Below are positions 45,501 to 58,600 of a DNA stretch of 64,000 nt, in pieces; position 1 is the stretch's first letter, and each line of letters opens with the position of its first letter. This DNA is from Ophiura sarsii. Taxonomy: Eukaryota; Echinodermata; Ophiuroidea; Amphilepidida; Ophiuridae. The notes below the pieces were generated by a model. That model was not told the origin of the DNA. It searched no databases and worked only from the letters and a program-made list of their open reading frames with translations. Both the position numbers and the translations under genes were made by a program. The DNA lies in contig CM069459.1 of the NCBI GenBank assembly GCA_035610835.1, forward strand, positions 22,707,636 through 22,771,635. The letters run 5' to 3'.

Positions 45501-48500
45501 TGATTATATGAAGTAAATAAAATCATTAAAGAAAGGGGTATATATAGACAAATGTATGGGGCATCTGAATAACACAACCATGTAACCATTTAGCTAGGTT
45601 CATACCGATTTATCTAATAAATGTGCAGTCGAGAATTTCGCTTGCTTTGTACACCATTAGTATACTGCTATTTACACGTTAACCACGAAAACTGTATAAA
45701 ACATTGGTTTTATGAGACATGTATCCTTTTTACATGTTAAATAATATGGAAATGTGTTTGTAAAGAAAATACTGCCTAGTTTCCGTGTTGTTATTCACTG
45801 ATTTCTGTGTATTCTAACCGTTGGAACATATAGGATCAGTTGCCCCAATGATGGGGTAACTGGTCCGTGCCAAGTAAAGTTTTCAGTTAGTGGTAATTGG
45901 CCTCTTCTTTAGATATTTTTTAACATTGATTATATGTTATATGTAAACAGTTACATGGGTGATATTTTCATAGCAATTCCATAAATATTTACCCGAGCTT
46001 TAATCTTTTATATCATGAAATATGCTTAACCGGACCAGTTGCCCCATCCTCCCCTATTCATAAACAGGTAAGAAAGTGTAAGCAATCATTGGTTCTCAGA
46101 GAAATCGGCGACAAAAAAGTCTTCATACTTCTGAGCTGTTCAATATTTGACCTTATTACATTCGTGAAATAGACTTGAACGTATAAACTCTCTATTCCAC
46201 TAGTTTGAAATGAAATGTTTGCTGGTGATTAGTGCAAAGTTCATCACATTGATAAACTACATCACTCTCGTCTCAGCTACATCGTTAGCCTCGTTTTCGA
46301 AGCACTAATTGCTCTGAGCTTGCTCAGTTGGATAGCACGGCCCTCTATTGACGTAAATGCGCCAATTATGAATAACATAACACTAAAAAGGTCCAGAAAA
46401 AAATCCCGGATTAGAGGACATTTTAACCCACTCAGAATAAAGAACTAAATAACAGGGTATAAGATTCGAACTATCAAATCCGCTCAAAGTTTCGGACTAA
46501 AGAAGCTTTTTTTAAATTAGGATTAAAGAAGGTTATTCAATATTCGGACTAAAGAACCTTCGTAACATAGAACCTTTTTCATTTTCGGACTATTGAACCT
46601 TCGTACTATATTATTGTTCGGACTATAGAGGAGTCGCAGTATAGAACCGTCGGATTATCGAACCGTCGGACTATCGATATGTCACCTAGGGGGGGGGGTA
46701 AATAACATGATTAACAACTCACCCTATAAGCAGCGTCTCCATATAGAGCAATATGAATACCAACAACGCTGGGACGATGGCGCCACCCATATAACCTAAA
46801 GGTAGCGTTTTCTTTTCACCTAATGGGTTGATAAACCATCCTTGTCTACACGGGCTTGTTGGATGAAAACCATCGTTTATTGCAATTTTCTGTAAGAAAA
46901 CCCCAAATCAAAACCAAATCAAAAATGTCACAACATTGGATAACATATCTAGAAAACATGCTTTCAAATCCATTTACAACATTTATACATATTATGGTAA
47001 CAAATAATTATGCCAAGTTTTATACAACCTCAGACTAACTAATACGACGTCTTTAAGTACGTATTACACTACTTAAATGATAAAAGGAGCGCGCACATTG
47101 TCTTCCACCAGCTGATTTATGATTTAACTTAGAAAATTGCGGTTTGTTGCGCATGATCTTATTACACAGAGAAGTTTGGTCCCCAATCTGGCTCTTTCCA
47201 TGATATTCGTAACATCTTGCGCCAACACCACATTTCGAAAGCTGATATTTTCTTTGAATCCGCAATTCCCACGGACCAGGTTTTAGATCCATATGTAGCA
47301 ACCGGAAAGATTAATGCCTTCATAATGCGTACTTTTGTGGCCTTTGTGATTCCTCTATCCTTCCAAATGGGTGATAGCGCATTTGCGGATGTTTTAGCCA
47401 TGGTCAGTCGCCTTTTTGCTCCCCGAGCTTCCACCATCTTTAAGAATGAGTTATCCAAGGAAATTGAAGGTGTCAATACAATCTACTTTATTGCTATCGA
47501 CTCTCACTTGTTGGTTGCTGTTATAGTCTCCACAGATCATGACTTTGGTTGCTTTAAAACGTAACCCCATTAATCACTTATAGTAGTGTTATATTTCAAT
47601 AAAAACCACTTCCTTTCAAGAAAAGGTATTGTAAACGACTCTTCCATTGACAAAATCTTACCAACGGTTTTGTATTACGTATTATCATGACTTCATGGTA
47701 TCATTGATAAGAAATCATTCAAATTAGATAATGATGTAATGGAACAATGAATTGTGAACTCTTCATTGGAAGCAGGTCATTTTCCTGGTGCATTTACCCC
47801 CCCCCCCCCCCCCCCCCCCCCCCATCACCCAATCAGACCGCTCATCAAGAAACCTAAATGGGATCGCGAAATCCTAAAAACTACAAGCCTGTTGCCAATC
47901 AAAAGTTTCTGGCCAAGACTGTTGGTTGAGCGTGCATGTACGGCTGTCCAAATACAAGAATATTTGTCAGAGAAGAACCTATACGGGAAAATGACGAGCG
48001 TTGACAGGTAGCTCATAACTTATGAAGTCATTCGTATTCCATTGGACTACTCCGCTGCTTTCGACACCGCGAAATCACCAAATTCTGTTGAGCGTTTCTT
48101 AAACAAATATGGATTCACAGGATCTGCGCTTTCATGGATTAAGTCATACTTCATCCACCGTTCACAGTCTGTTATAATAAATGGTCACGAGTCATCTGTT
48201 CATGTTCCTAAAGAGGGTGTCCTTCAAGGGTCAGTACTTGGCCCTTTAGGCTTCACAATATATTATAAAGTATTAAAACCTGGTCCACAGCTAATGACCT
48301 TAAATTGAATGACGACAAAACTGATGTTCTTCATACAGTCATATAACATCTCGCTTTAGAAACAATTCTGCTATTTCATCAATAAACATCAATGATTCTC
48401 AAATTGAACAAGCTTCTAATGCCCGCAATCTTGGCATTATACTTCAAAATGATCTTATGATAGATGTTCATGTCAATAACATTTGTCGTGCGGCCTCTCA

Positions 48501-51500
48501 TGCTCATTACAAGATAGGTCATATTCGTCGATATCTCGACCAGCCAACAACTGAAAGACCAATCCATGCTTTTGTGATTTGCCGACTTGATAACTGTAAC
48601 AGTCTGCTATTTGCTCTCCCTGAAACACAGATCTCAAAACTTCAACGCATACAAAATTCAGCTGCTCGACTTGTTACTCTCTCCAAGATTCGCTATCACA
48701 TTTCTTTTGTCCTTCGTGACTTACATTGGTTACCGATCAAATCACGCACTATGTTCAAGATTCTTCTATTCACTTTTAAATGTTCTCGTAGTCTAGCATA
48801 TGGATCTGCCAGATCTCATTATCTGCTTTCTGTTTTATTTGTTATAGCGCATATAGGGATTTAATTAATTGTGTTATGCGCTCAATAAGCATGGTTTTAT
48901 TATTATTATTACTATTATTATGTGCACACACTTTTCATTATGGTAGTGATTCCTCAATCGTGTTTAACAGAATAAATTGGTCTTAAAAACCAAATTTAAG
49001 CTTTCCCGCTTAATACCACTGGTAGTTGTGGTAGGGTTATTATCGTTTTAGTACCTCATGAAGACTATTAGTAAAATATAGTAATTAAAAATGTATTAAT
49101 TTTACTCTATATTAGCTAATGTCACAATAACAACGATAGCTATTGATTGCTTACACAGGTAAGTAATAGTGCATGTACCCTAAAGGATGTCTTGGTGTAG
49201 AGCGTGCGGGTCTTCTTAAAAGTGATCACTTACGTGAGTATAGATATCTCCAACTAGATATGCCAATGTCATCATTGTACCGATGGCTATCGCTGTACCA
49301 AAATTGCCTAAAGCTCGTCTTGCCTGTATAACGCAATAGCATAATATGCAATTATTTTATTAAGTATTTTGGTCTTGAACGTAAGTAACATGCTTTATTA
49401 CTTTCTTAAAATCAAATTATTTCAGCTATGAACGTCTTTTTAGATATAATTTCAGATAAATAATTGTATTCTTGTTCTTGCATTTTATTGATACAAAAAG
49501 AAATCAACAATTTTGCGGCAATTGCGCAATAATAGAGTAGGCTAAATGTGTATTAAAATACTTCTGTTTTCTTATTTAAAACATGACTTATGAACGGGCT
49601 TCATCCTTTCGGCCACTAATTACTAAACTAACATTTGAAATTATCCAGCTAAGTCCCATTATCTTAATGAGGGCGCCTCTCTTTTCCAAATGACTACGTG
49701 TAGGAATTCATTTAAACCAGGGAGTATTATTATTCTTTATGCTATTTCATTTGACAGTAAGATTTAAAAGCATTTGATCATCGTCCCATTGTTGTTGCCT
49801 TTTATTTTTAGCAAACTTGCTGAGATCTAAGTGGCACATAAACGTTTGATTGGTACATCAGAATGTTTCAATCTCGAACTTGTCGTCATCCAAATATGAG
49901 CAATATGTTTAGGTGAGGTTTTCATATCGAATACCAACATCTTAAAACAAGAAAGCATTATTTTGGTTTTAAAGTGGAGTTGTAATAAATGGACTTGGGA
50001 ATCATTTTCCAGTCAGTTAAAGGCATATTATGTGATCTTTTCCAGAGAGCGCCCTCCATTCTTTTTAGAAAGTAGATTTTCTTGCAGATTTACATTTCCG
50101 ATCATAAATCATACAAACATTCCAAGTTATAGAGCGATACGATTCCTAATTACCTCAAAATCATGGTTTTAGAGTGAATTTAGAGTGAAAAATATAAACT
50201 GTCGGAATTCCGACAGTTTATTTTCACTCTAAAACCATGATTTTGAAGTAATCAAGAATCGTATCGCCCTGTAACTTGGATGTATGCATGATTTATGATC
50301 AGAAATGTAAATCTGCAAGAAAATCTGCTTTCAATTTTTTTTTCGATGTTGAGGGCGTTCCCTGGAAAGATCACATAATATACCTTTAAGCTCATATTTA
50401 TATTCAATCATTGTTAAGGCTAATAATTACCGATAATATGGACATATCTTGTGATAGGTCCGTGATCAAGTGATCAATGCTATGAATTTAACTTATTGAT
50501 TTATACTTCTGGTTAATAAAGATGTATATGACTATAATTAATTGTACTTGGCGTAACATGTTATCATCCAGTATGGTAACCTCGCCTTAGCAGGAAGTTC
50601 CCTTTCTAATATCATTAGGACCATTAACGCTGTTAATCCGTTGGCTATATAGTTCACAGTATATTTGATAATATTCGCATGAATGAACAACACTTACCAT
50701 TCTTCCAAGGAATTGACTTGTGCGAAAGAACCTCAGGAAAAACGCTATGAGAAAGGTCCCCAAAGTCAAGATGATGGCAAAGAGCGCCGTGTTTGGAAAC
50801 GGATGATGACTAGGTGTACAGCCGCCATGATGGTCACTATCCTCGTGCTCACCGCCTTGATCGTTTCTGAAGTTACAATCACTATGAGGTGTGTCGTCTG
50901 TTTGAAGAGAGGTTTCAGTGGTTCCCCAATGAAGTCCGTCCTCAGTTGTTACGCTGATATTCCAATGTGAGACATTGTGTGTCGAGTGTATTGCTTCATA
51001 GTCCACGCAGTAGTCGGGGAGGATTGGATTGGCGCACATGATCTGGTGAATTAAAAAAGGTTATCAAACAACATTAAAACTATACTTAAATATAACCACT
51101 TGATACAATCATCATTCATCCTCAACATTTTCCTTCGGCTACAGTGCATGCGACCCCAAGTGTTCTCCGCGCATGGCGGTTTTTTAGCAAGAGTGACTAT
51201 CAGTCGTTCTTGGATCAAGCCTTCATTGTCCCCTAGTAAGCTTTGTGTATGGGTCAAATATGATTTGCATGGACGACCAGGTCTCCTCCTTCGGCCATGT
51301 GTTGGTACGTAGGTGGCATATTTTCAGTAGGCCCTTCATCAGGGAGACGGAAGTTATGTCCAAGGAATTTCAGTTGGCGGCTCTTTACACGGTGGATAAG
51401 AGGCTCGGTCTCGACCATGCCATAAAGCGGTATTTGGGACATGATCCGTCGCCTACATATGCTGTTAAGCGTTATTCTGTAGCAAGAGGTAGCGAAAGCA

Positions 51501-52637
51501 TTAATTTTGCATTCCATACAGTAAGATCGTCACACACATGGTGTTTTTGAATAATTTCACTTTTGTTGTGATAGCTATTTGAGGGCTCCTCCACAGACGT
51601 TCTAACTTCCAGAATACGCACCATGCTAATGCCTTACGTCTTTAAAGGTCACATGGCTGATGGTATCCCCATAGACTTGGGAGTGTTGGGCGAGGATTGC
51701 CGTCGGCAGTCACACAATACACATGTCAGAATATAACAATTTTCTGCATCGTGTCTTCAACGTCATTTTGAACTTAGAATACTGAGAATTTGATGAAGCT
51801 TATACATGGTGATCGAAAGCAACGGTGCAATAGTACAATAAGGAGTTTAGCAAAACAACAAGCATGAATGTAATTATATTTTCCACACATTAGCAAATGT
51901 TACGAGACATTAGTTAAAGGTTGATAGTGTTTATATGTTTACAATCAATTGAAAATATCTCCGATCTCTTTAAGCATTTGCCCCTGATAAAAACTAACGA
52001 TTCCTTTTCTACCAGAGTTCATTTATTAGCATGATAGTTATTTACAAGCCGTTCTGGTCATTTCAAACGGATAACAAGTAACTAAAGACAATTAATTGCT
52101 TGTATTTAATTATTCATTTAAATAAAATCAATCGTTATCGGTCCTTCCTGCCGTCGACTTAACCATGCATAGTGTAATGTATTCCTTGCTTTCTTTTCTT
52201 GATGGCTGACGAGCTGAAAATAGCTCCAAGTTTACGTCATCGACGTCAATACCAAATAACGTGTATAACTTACATGGTGTAATCCTGAATACGCTTTATA
52301 GAGGAATATTAGCGATATCAGGGTAGAGAAAATCTCTTCCGTAAATCGAGTAAAATATCGCACTAAAACACTGCCCTCAGCGGCCACCATAAGTGTTGCT
52401 AGAAGGCATATCCAGAAACTGATCCATGTTCGAAATGCCATGAAGTCAATGTCCGAGTTTGCACAGAACTAAAGAAAAAAGAAAGAAGTTCACTTAAATT
52501 GCTACGTTATTCAATCTTCATTGTTATCGTTATCGTCGTCGTCGTCGCCGTCACCGCAATAGCAACCACCATCGTCATTGTCGTCGACGTCATCATTATC
52601 GTCGTCGTCGTTGATGTCGTCGTCGTTGATGTCGTCG

Positions 52638-52681
<44 letters not shown>

Positions 52682-55600
52682 ATTATCATCATCATCATCA
52701 TAATCGTCATCATTATCATTATCATCATCGTCATCGTCGTCGTCGTCATCGTCGTCGTCGTCGTCGTTTCGTCTTCGTCTTCGTTTTCGTTTTCGTCTTC
52801 GTCTTCGTCTTCGTCTTCGTCTTCGTCTTCGTCTTCGTCATCGCAATCACGTCATCGTTTATTATCGTTATCAATCATTATATTATTGTGTTACCTCATA
52901 TAGGAATGTCTCAAAGACAAGTACGGGTCCGGTTCCACCTAAAATGACTAGCGGCTGCCCAGCAAACAGAGCAAATACCATTCCACACAAAGATGTAGAG
53001 ACTATCATTTCCGTCACGCCCATCAGGTTATTAGTTTTTTCACCTGTAAATAAATAAATAATTGCTTATCGAAGATGTGCCATTTAAAGGAAATCTGCCA
53101 TTTGAGAACTTTAGCGCTCAGATATGTAGCATTATTATTATACAGATCACTTCCGTAGGTTAAAGTTTTTAAAAGTACCGCGTGAAGACCAAATCGGCTT
53201 TAGAAGAATAAATAAACAATCACATGTATGGACGTCGCCATATTGATCAAAGCTATGACGAAAGACTTACGAGATGTCCGCGTCTCTGTTTCATATATTG
53301 ATATTATCGATTTATGCATTGAATTCTTGCGTGATACCATCCAGCGACCTGTTGCTGATGAGGCGGTTTTAGTTACGATGACATCACAATATTGGGTATG
53401 GCTATTCCATCAGCACTGGGTATGTGCAGTTTAAATTCGTTTAATTGAACATTACAGTTCTGTGTTCAATTAAAATGGTCAATATACATTAGATAGATAT
53501 TTTCCTACCATATAATGCATGGTTTAATAAATAGAACGGTATTCCTTTAAGATTGAAAGATGTGCCATTTATGTTATCAAATAGGGATGAGAGAGCCAGA
53601 GACAAGCTAGGCCATGCTGTGTCACGCTAAGTCACGTTGGGTCACGCTGGGTCATACTGAGACAAGATTAAAAACTTTATCGGACTTGATGAGAAAATCG
53701 TTTAGGTACGTTACAACAGTTCATTCCACCTCGGTCCCCTTTTTTTGAAAAGGGCACATGAGGGCACCCGGCCTAAGACATGATGGTAAATTGTCAATTA
53801 ATGTAGCTTCAAATGTGTCCTTAGTATCAGATACACCAATTCAACTTCCTTTAAATGTGGGTTCAATTCCCGGAATTTGACCCGGGATGACCCGTCGGCT
53901 AACTTACCCAGTAAGCCACCGAAGGCTATAGCAGGTGAAAGACAAGCAAAGTACACGAACACAAATGCACACACACATTGGAAGTTAAAGCCATCCGTAA
54001 TGTCGCTCTTGTAGTGACGATAGCGCCGTCTAACATCGTGAATAAGCCCCCCGAATAGTTGGCCCGTTCTTTGTAAAGGGTTTGCGAACTCCAGAGGATC
54101 GCTCCTGGGTATGAGGTAGTAGGGTTTGGTATCCTCGTCCGTTACTGTAATGATTTTACAAAATGTGTTATTCAGAAAGTCGAGAGTTGTGTTAAATCGA
54201 AGTGAAAGGTCTCGGGAAACAGGTATGTTGTCGGGTCATTTTTAATTTATAAACATTTGCATCACGAGTTTCTCTGAAATTATAATACTGTTTTTGTATG
54301 ATACTATAAATTAGTTGTGTTATCAAAACGTAATGAGTAAAATTACAGGGATATATATAATAATGATGATAATAATAATAATAATTGTGGCCATTTAAAA
54401 AGCGCGCAAATCCGCAAGACGCTCATAATCATGGCTCATGTAGAGCAACAAAACCAGCAGGAAACAAGACAATGATTATGAGAGCCAACTAATAAACAAC
54501 TTCAATACAGAAAGATATATTAGATGTATACAGATCAACATGGATTTCTTAATTAAGAATTCTTAGAGACGAATTCTTCGACTGATTCTCTTAAAGTAAA
54601 TAGCGCCCTCTACAGACAGAAGATGGTAATCATATGACGAAAATAAAGCATGATGCTGGTGTTAGTCTTATAAATACATGAAGCATATGCTACTGGTGTT
54701 AGTCTATAATACTAATTATTTGGTGGATCACCTTGAGTGTCTGCTTCCGGCTGAGTTGGAGTGATTGACGTTTTTTTAAGCATCCCATGATGCACCTGAG
54801 GTTCCTCTCTCTGACGTCGCGTGATGGGTAGGAGCAAGTCTTTATCCCATTCACCCGGTGGTAGCACTGTAGTGCCATTCAAAAACTCATTGATGCCGTT
54901 CACGAGGTGGTGCTTGTCTGAAGCAGAGTAGGCTATACTTCTGAATGTCTGAGTATAAATCACGGAAGGATAGTCAGGAGAACTTACAGGGAGTATACAA
55001 TACTACGTCACTATCTTCATGTCCTCATTTGAATTGTGCCCCAAAGATGGATTCCACGGAACAATATGACAAGGCGCGTTCATACTCCCGTCGTTGCGCA
55101 TCGCCCGACGTCGACGGTTATCGGCGCGCGAGTTGAAGCAATTTCAACTTTTATCCATCGACGTCGGCCGAGTGCACAACGGGACGGGAGTATGAACGAG
55201 CTTTTAATTCAGAGCACATGGAGCGGGAAATTCAATTTATATTCCGATGCTACTAGCATTACACTCTATTGCAGACTTTTTTTGTGTGATGGACGCCATT
55301 TTGAAACACACACATATACATCGTCGCTGTTCTGACATACCGGCACATCTCTTTACTTATTTCTGTTGTGATGTGCCGGTATGTCAGAACAGCGACGACA
55401 TAGATACACAATTCCATGTTAATATGTATGACAGACAAGCATAATTAAAATTAAAAACACCTCTGAAACGATATTCATGAATAATCTTATGTTAAAACAC
55501 TCAGGAGTTGGTGGTCGGGGAGGTAAAAAAGGATGGTTCAAACTTATACAATAAATATTGGATATCCTATATTCTTAAACAGTCAAATATTGAGTATCCT

Positions 55601-58600
55601 ACGTTCTTAAACTATTTTGTCAGTCTTCATATGCTTTATTCCGTTGAGGGCGCTATAACGAAATAAAGCTAATCTAGAGTAACAGATTATAATCTGTCAT
55701 AACATGGGAAAGGTATATTACCAATGTACTTATTAAGTCCGGGCTTAAGTCATGGTGTAATCTTCTAAATACACACTCTCAGCAGTTCTATTATAATGGC
55801 GATTTTGGTAAGGGCTGCTCATATTTTACTACGCCGTTTTTTTGCATCAATCATGCTTACCTAGGCCTTACTTATCTCGATGAAGTAAAATTGACTTAAG
55901 TGATACCAAAGTACTTACATCGTCGGAGAACAGCGTAGACATAGCACGTCCAATCTCGTGATAGTTAATATTGCTGTAGTTCGGTCCCACTAAGAAAAAG
56001 ACAAACCTAAGCGGGAGGGGAGCCTCCAACACACCAATGTTATCGTGGACCTGTGGGTCTGAAAAGCGTATAAGGACGGAAACTGGACGCTTGAGGGCTT
56101 CCTCGACGGCAATCATCGTCACAGCGGCCTCTGTGTTCTCAGGAAGTTTCTTGAAGATGCCGTCGCGCGGCGGCGGCGGTGGAGGTGATGGCGGTGAATG
56201 TTGTGGCTCATCGGTTGAATTGTTGTTATTTTCATTTAAGCTCTCGTCGGTTTCTGGTATTGAGACATGAACTTCATCTGAAGCCTAAACAAATATAAAG
56301 ATACATGAAAGGTGGTGCTTCATATTTAAATCAATTTCAAGTCCAGCAGAGGTATAGTTGAAGTCCGAATCCGACAGGCTCTAGTACTAAGTCAAGGTCA
56401 CATTAAAGTCCATCATCAAAAGACAAGGCTGATCCCGATTTGAAAACGCAAACACTGATTGCAGGAATGTCATCAGAATGTTATTCTTATACTAGTGTAG
56501 TCTGGTACGGTTTGGATCGTGACATTTTTGATACAGCTCTGTAAATTGGCACATATACTCTTTGAAACATACCTAATCATGTTATAAGGGGTGCCAAAAA
56601 ATCAGACTTTGTTATTGTGGTCATTGGCCACGCCCATTTTTTTAAATGATGAATACATTATGTTTAACCTAAACTGTGAGTAAACATGTCGTGTTTGGTA
56701 TCAAATTATAGCTTACAATCTATACATGATACTCCGTGACTAAATAATATCAATGATTTATGTAACATGAGCCACGCCCCTTTTAAGGGGGTTTAAATAT
56801 TGATCAATATAAAAACTGCAATAACTGTTATTAAATTGAAGCTTATCTGAAGAAGATAGGTAATATAGGAATTCATACATATCTGTATCATGTGAGGTCA
56901 CAGACAGACCAATAATAAGTTTTACATAAGCCACGCCCACCTTTTTCTCACAATAGGGCCTTTGTTAAATGCAAAAACACACACATTTTCAACTTTACGA
57001 AGCAGTTCAGACTTCAGAGATATATGGTGCACATACTATTTTTGAAAATACCAGTATACGCATCGACAACGCCTTTTAAAGCTATAGAGCTATTTCAATG
57101 TTACTCCCCCACCCCACATACACACCCCCACACCCCACACACAATGATATTCCGGCTCTTCGACAATGGCAGATGCGGGAACAGTATGGCTGGCTCTTGC
57201 AGCCACACTTGAGTAGTTCTCGACCCCGTTCTCGACAGGCCTTTGATTCACCAAGGAGTGTCGTCCAGAGTGGCAGAATACTGACAAGTCGACATCTTTG
57301 AAATATTGAAGTTGAACAACTCTATTTTAATCTTAGGATCTCTTAGAAAATCTCGAAAGTTTCTGGGCAGTTTGGTATTGCCTCCTACTTTTCTACAAAT
57401 TCCTTTCCTTTACTTGCTGTTTTGTCTTTGATATCTTTAGATCGCTTGAAAAGAGGCATTGAATTATTCTAGATTGTTTGATGAATGGATATATTCTTAT
57501 CCACAATTACCCCCTTTACATATTCACGATACGTGGTGTTCCCGATATCCTCAATGTTACGTAGAGTTGAAATAACATTCTCGTTGATATGCAGTTCCGA
57601 GTGTCTAAGGCAAGAAGTTCCGAGCAATCCTCCAGAAAAGAGTTTACCCATTGTTAAGGCTATTGACCTATTGCTGAAAGACCTGGGTAGACAGGCCTTG
57701 TTCATGCTGGTTGAAACTCAGGCTAACATCTTCTGCATTATTACTAAGCTAGCACTCAAATTCTGAATGCAACCTCATTTGCTCGGGTCCAGCCACCATC
57801 CATCTTCTAAAGGCCCACTGCACCACCTGGACCTTTCATTGTGACATTGTTTGTTCATGAGCTTGGTCCATTGACATATACGAGAATTTGTTCCTTGGCT
57901 AACCAGAACTGCTTCAAATCTTCCTCAATACTCGGTGGTTTCATATCCCATATGTGTATGGGAAGCCATCGGGCATCGGTCCATGGCCTAAGAACCAAGG
58001 ATCCCACGCCTCTAAGGAATCCACATAGGTTGAAGTCTCTGGTGCGATGGGCGCAGGGGAAAATAAGAACATGGATCTCAAATTCAAGAATGATATTCCA
58101 ATATTGAAAGGTTAGACTCTTTTCAACCATCATCAGTTTCCATACTTCCATACATACAAATGTAGTACCATCTTGAGGATCTATGTGCTGCCAGGCAGGC
58201 ATCTTGTTGTTTTGCAAGAGTAAGTGCTGTTACTTGATGACCATGTCTCCTTGTCTTACATATGTCTATAAAATCCTTATAATAATGTCTGGTTCTAGTT
58301 AGGCGAGCTCCTTAAGGAAGGAATCGGCAGTGCCAGAGGTTAAACTCCCGCTTTGCACACAGGCAGTTGTCCAAGCAGAGTTATCTAAAAATTCCCCTAT
58401 GGTATTCCATAAACCCATTTAAATATCAAACATGACTACGTAGTGTTGCTCTCCATGGTTAGCAGCCAGGTCCATTGAACAAACTTTGCCAAGTCAAATA
58501 GTGGTTGATCAAAATGATACTGTGACAGGGAGTTGCCCTCGATTGAGGAAGTTTGTGATTTGCATTTGCAATTCCATCCCGTGTTTGACCATAGCGATTG

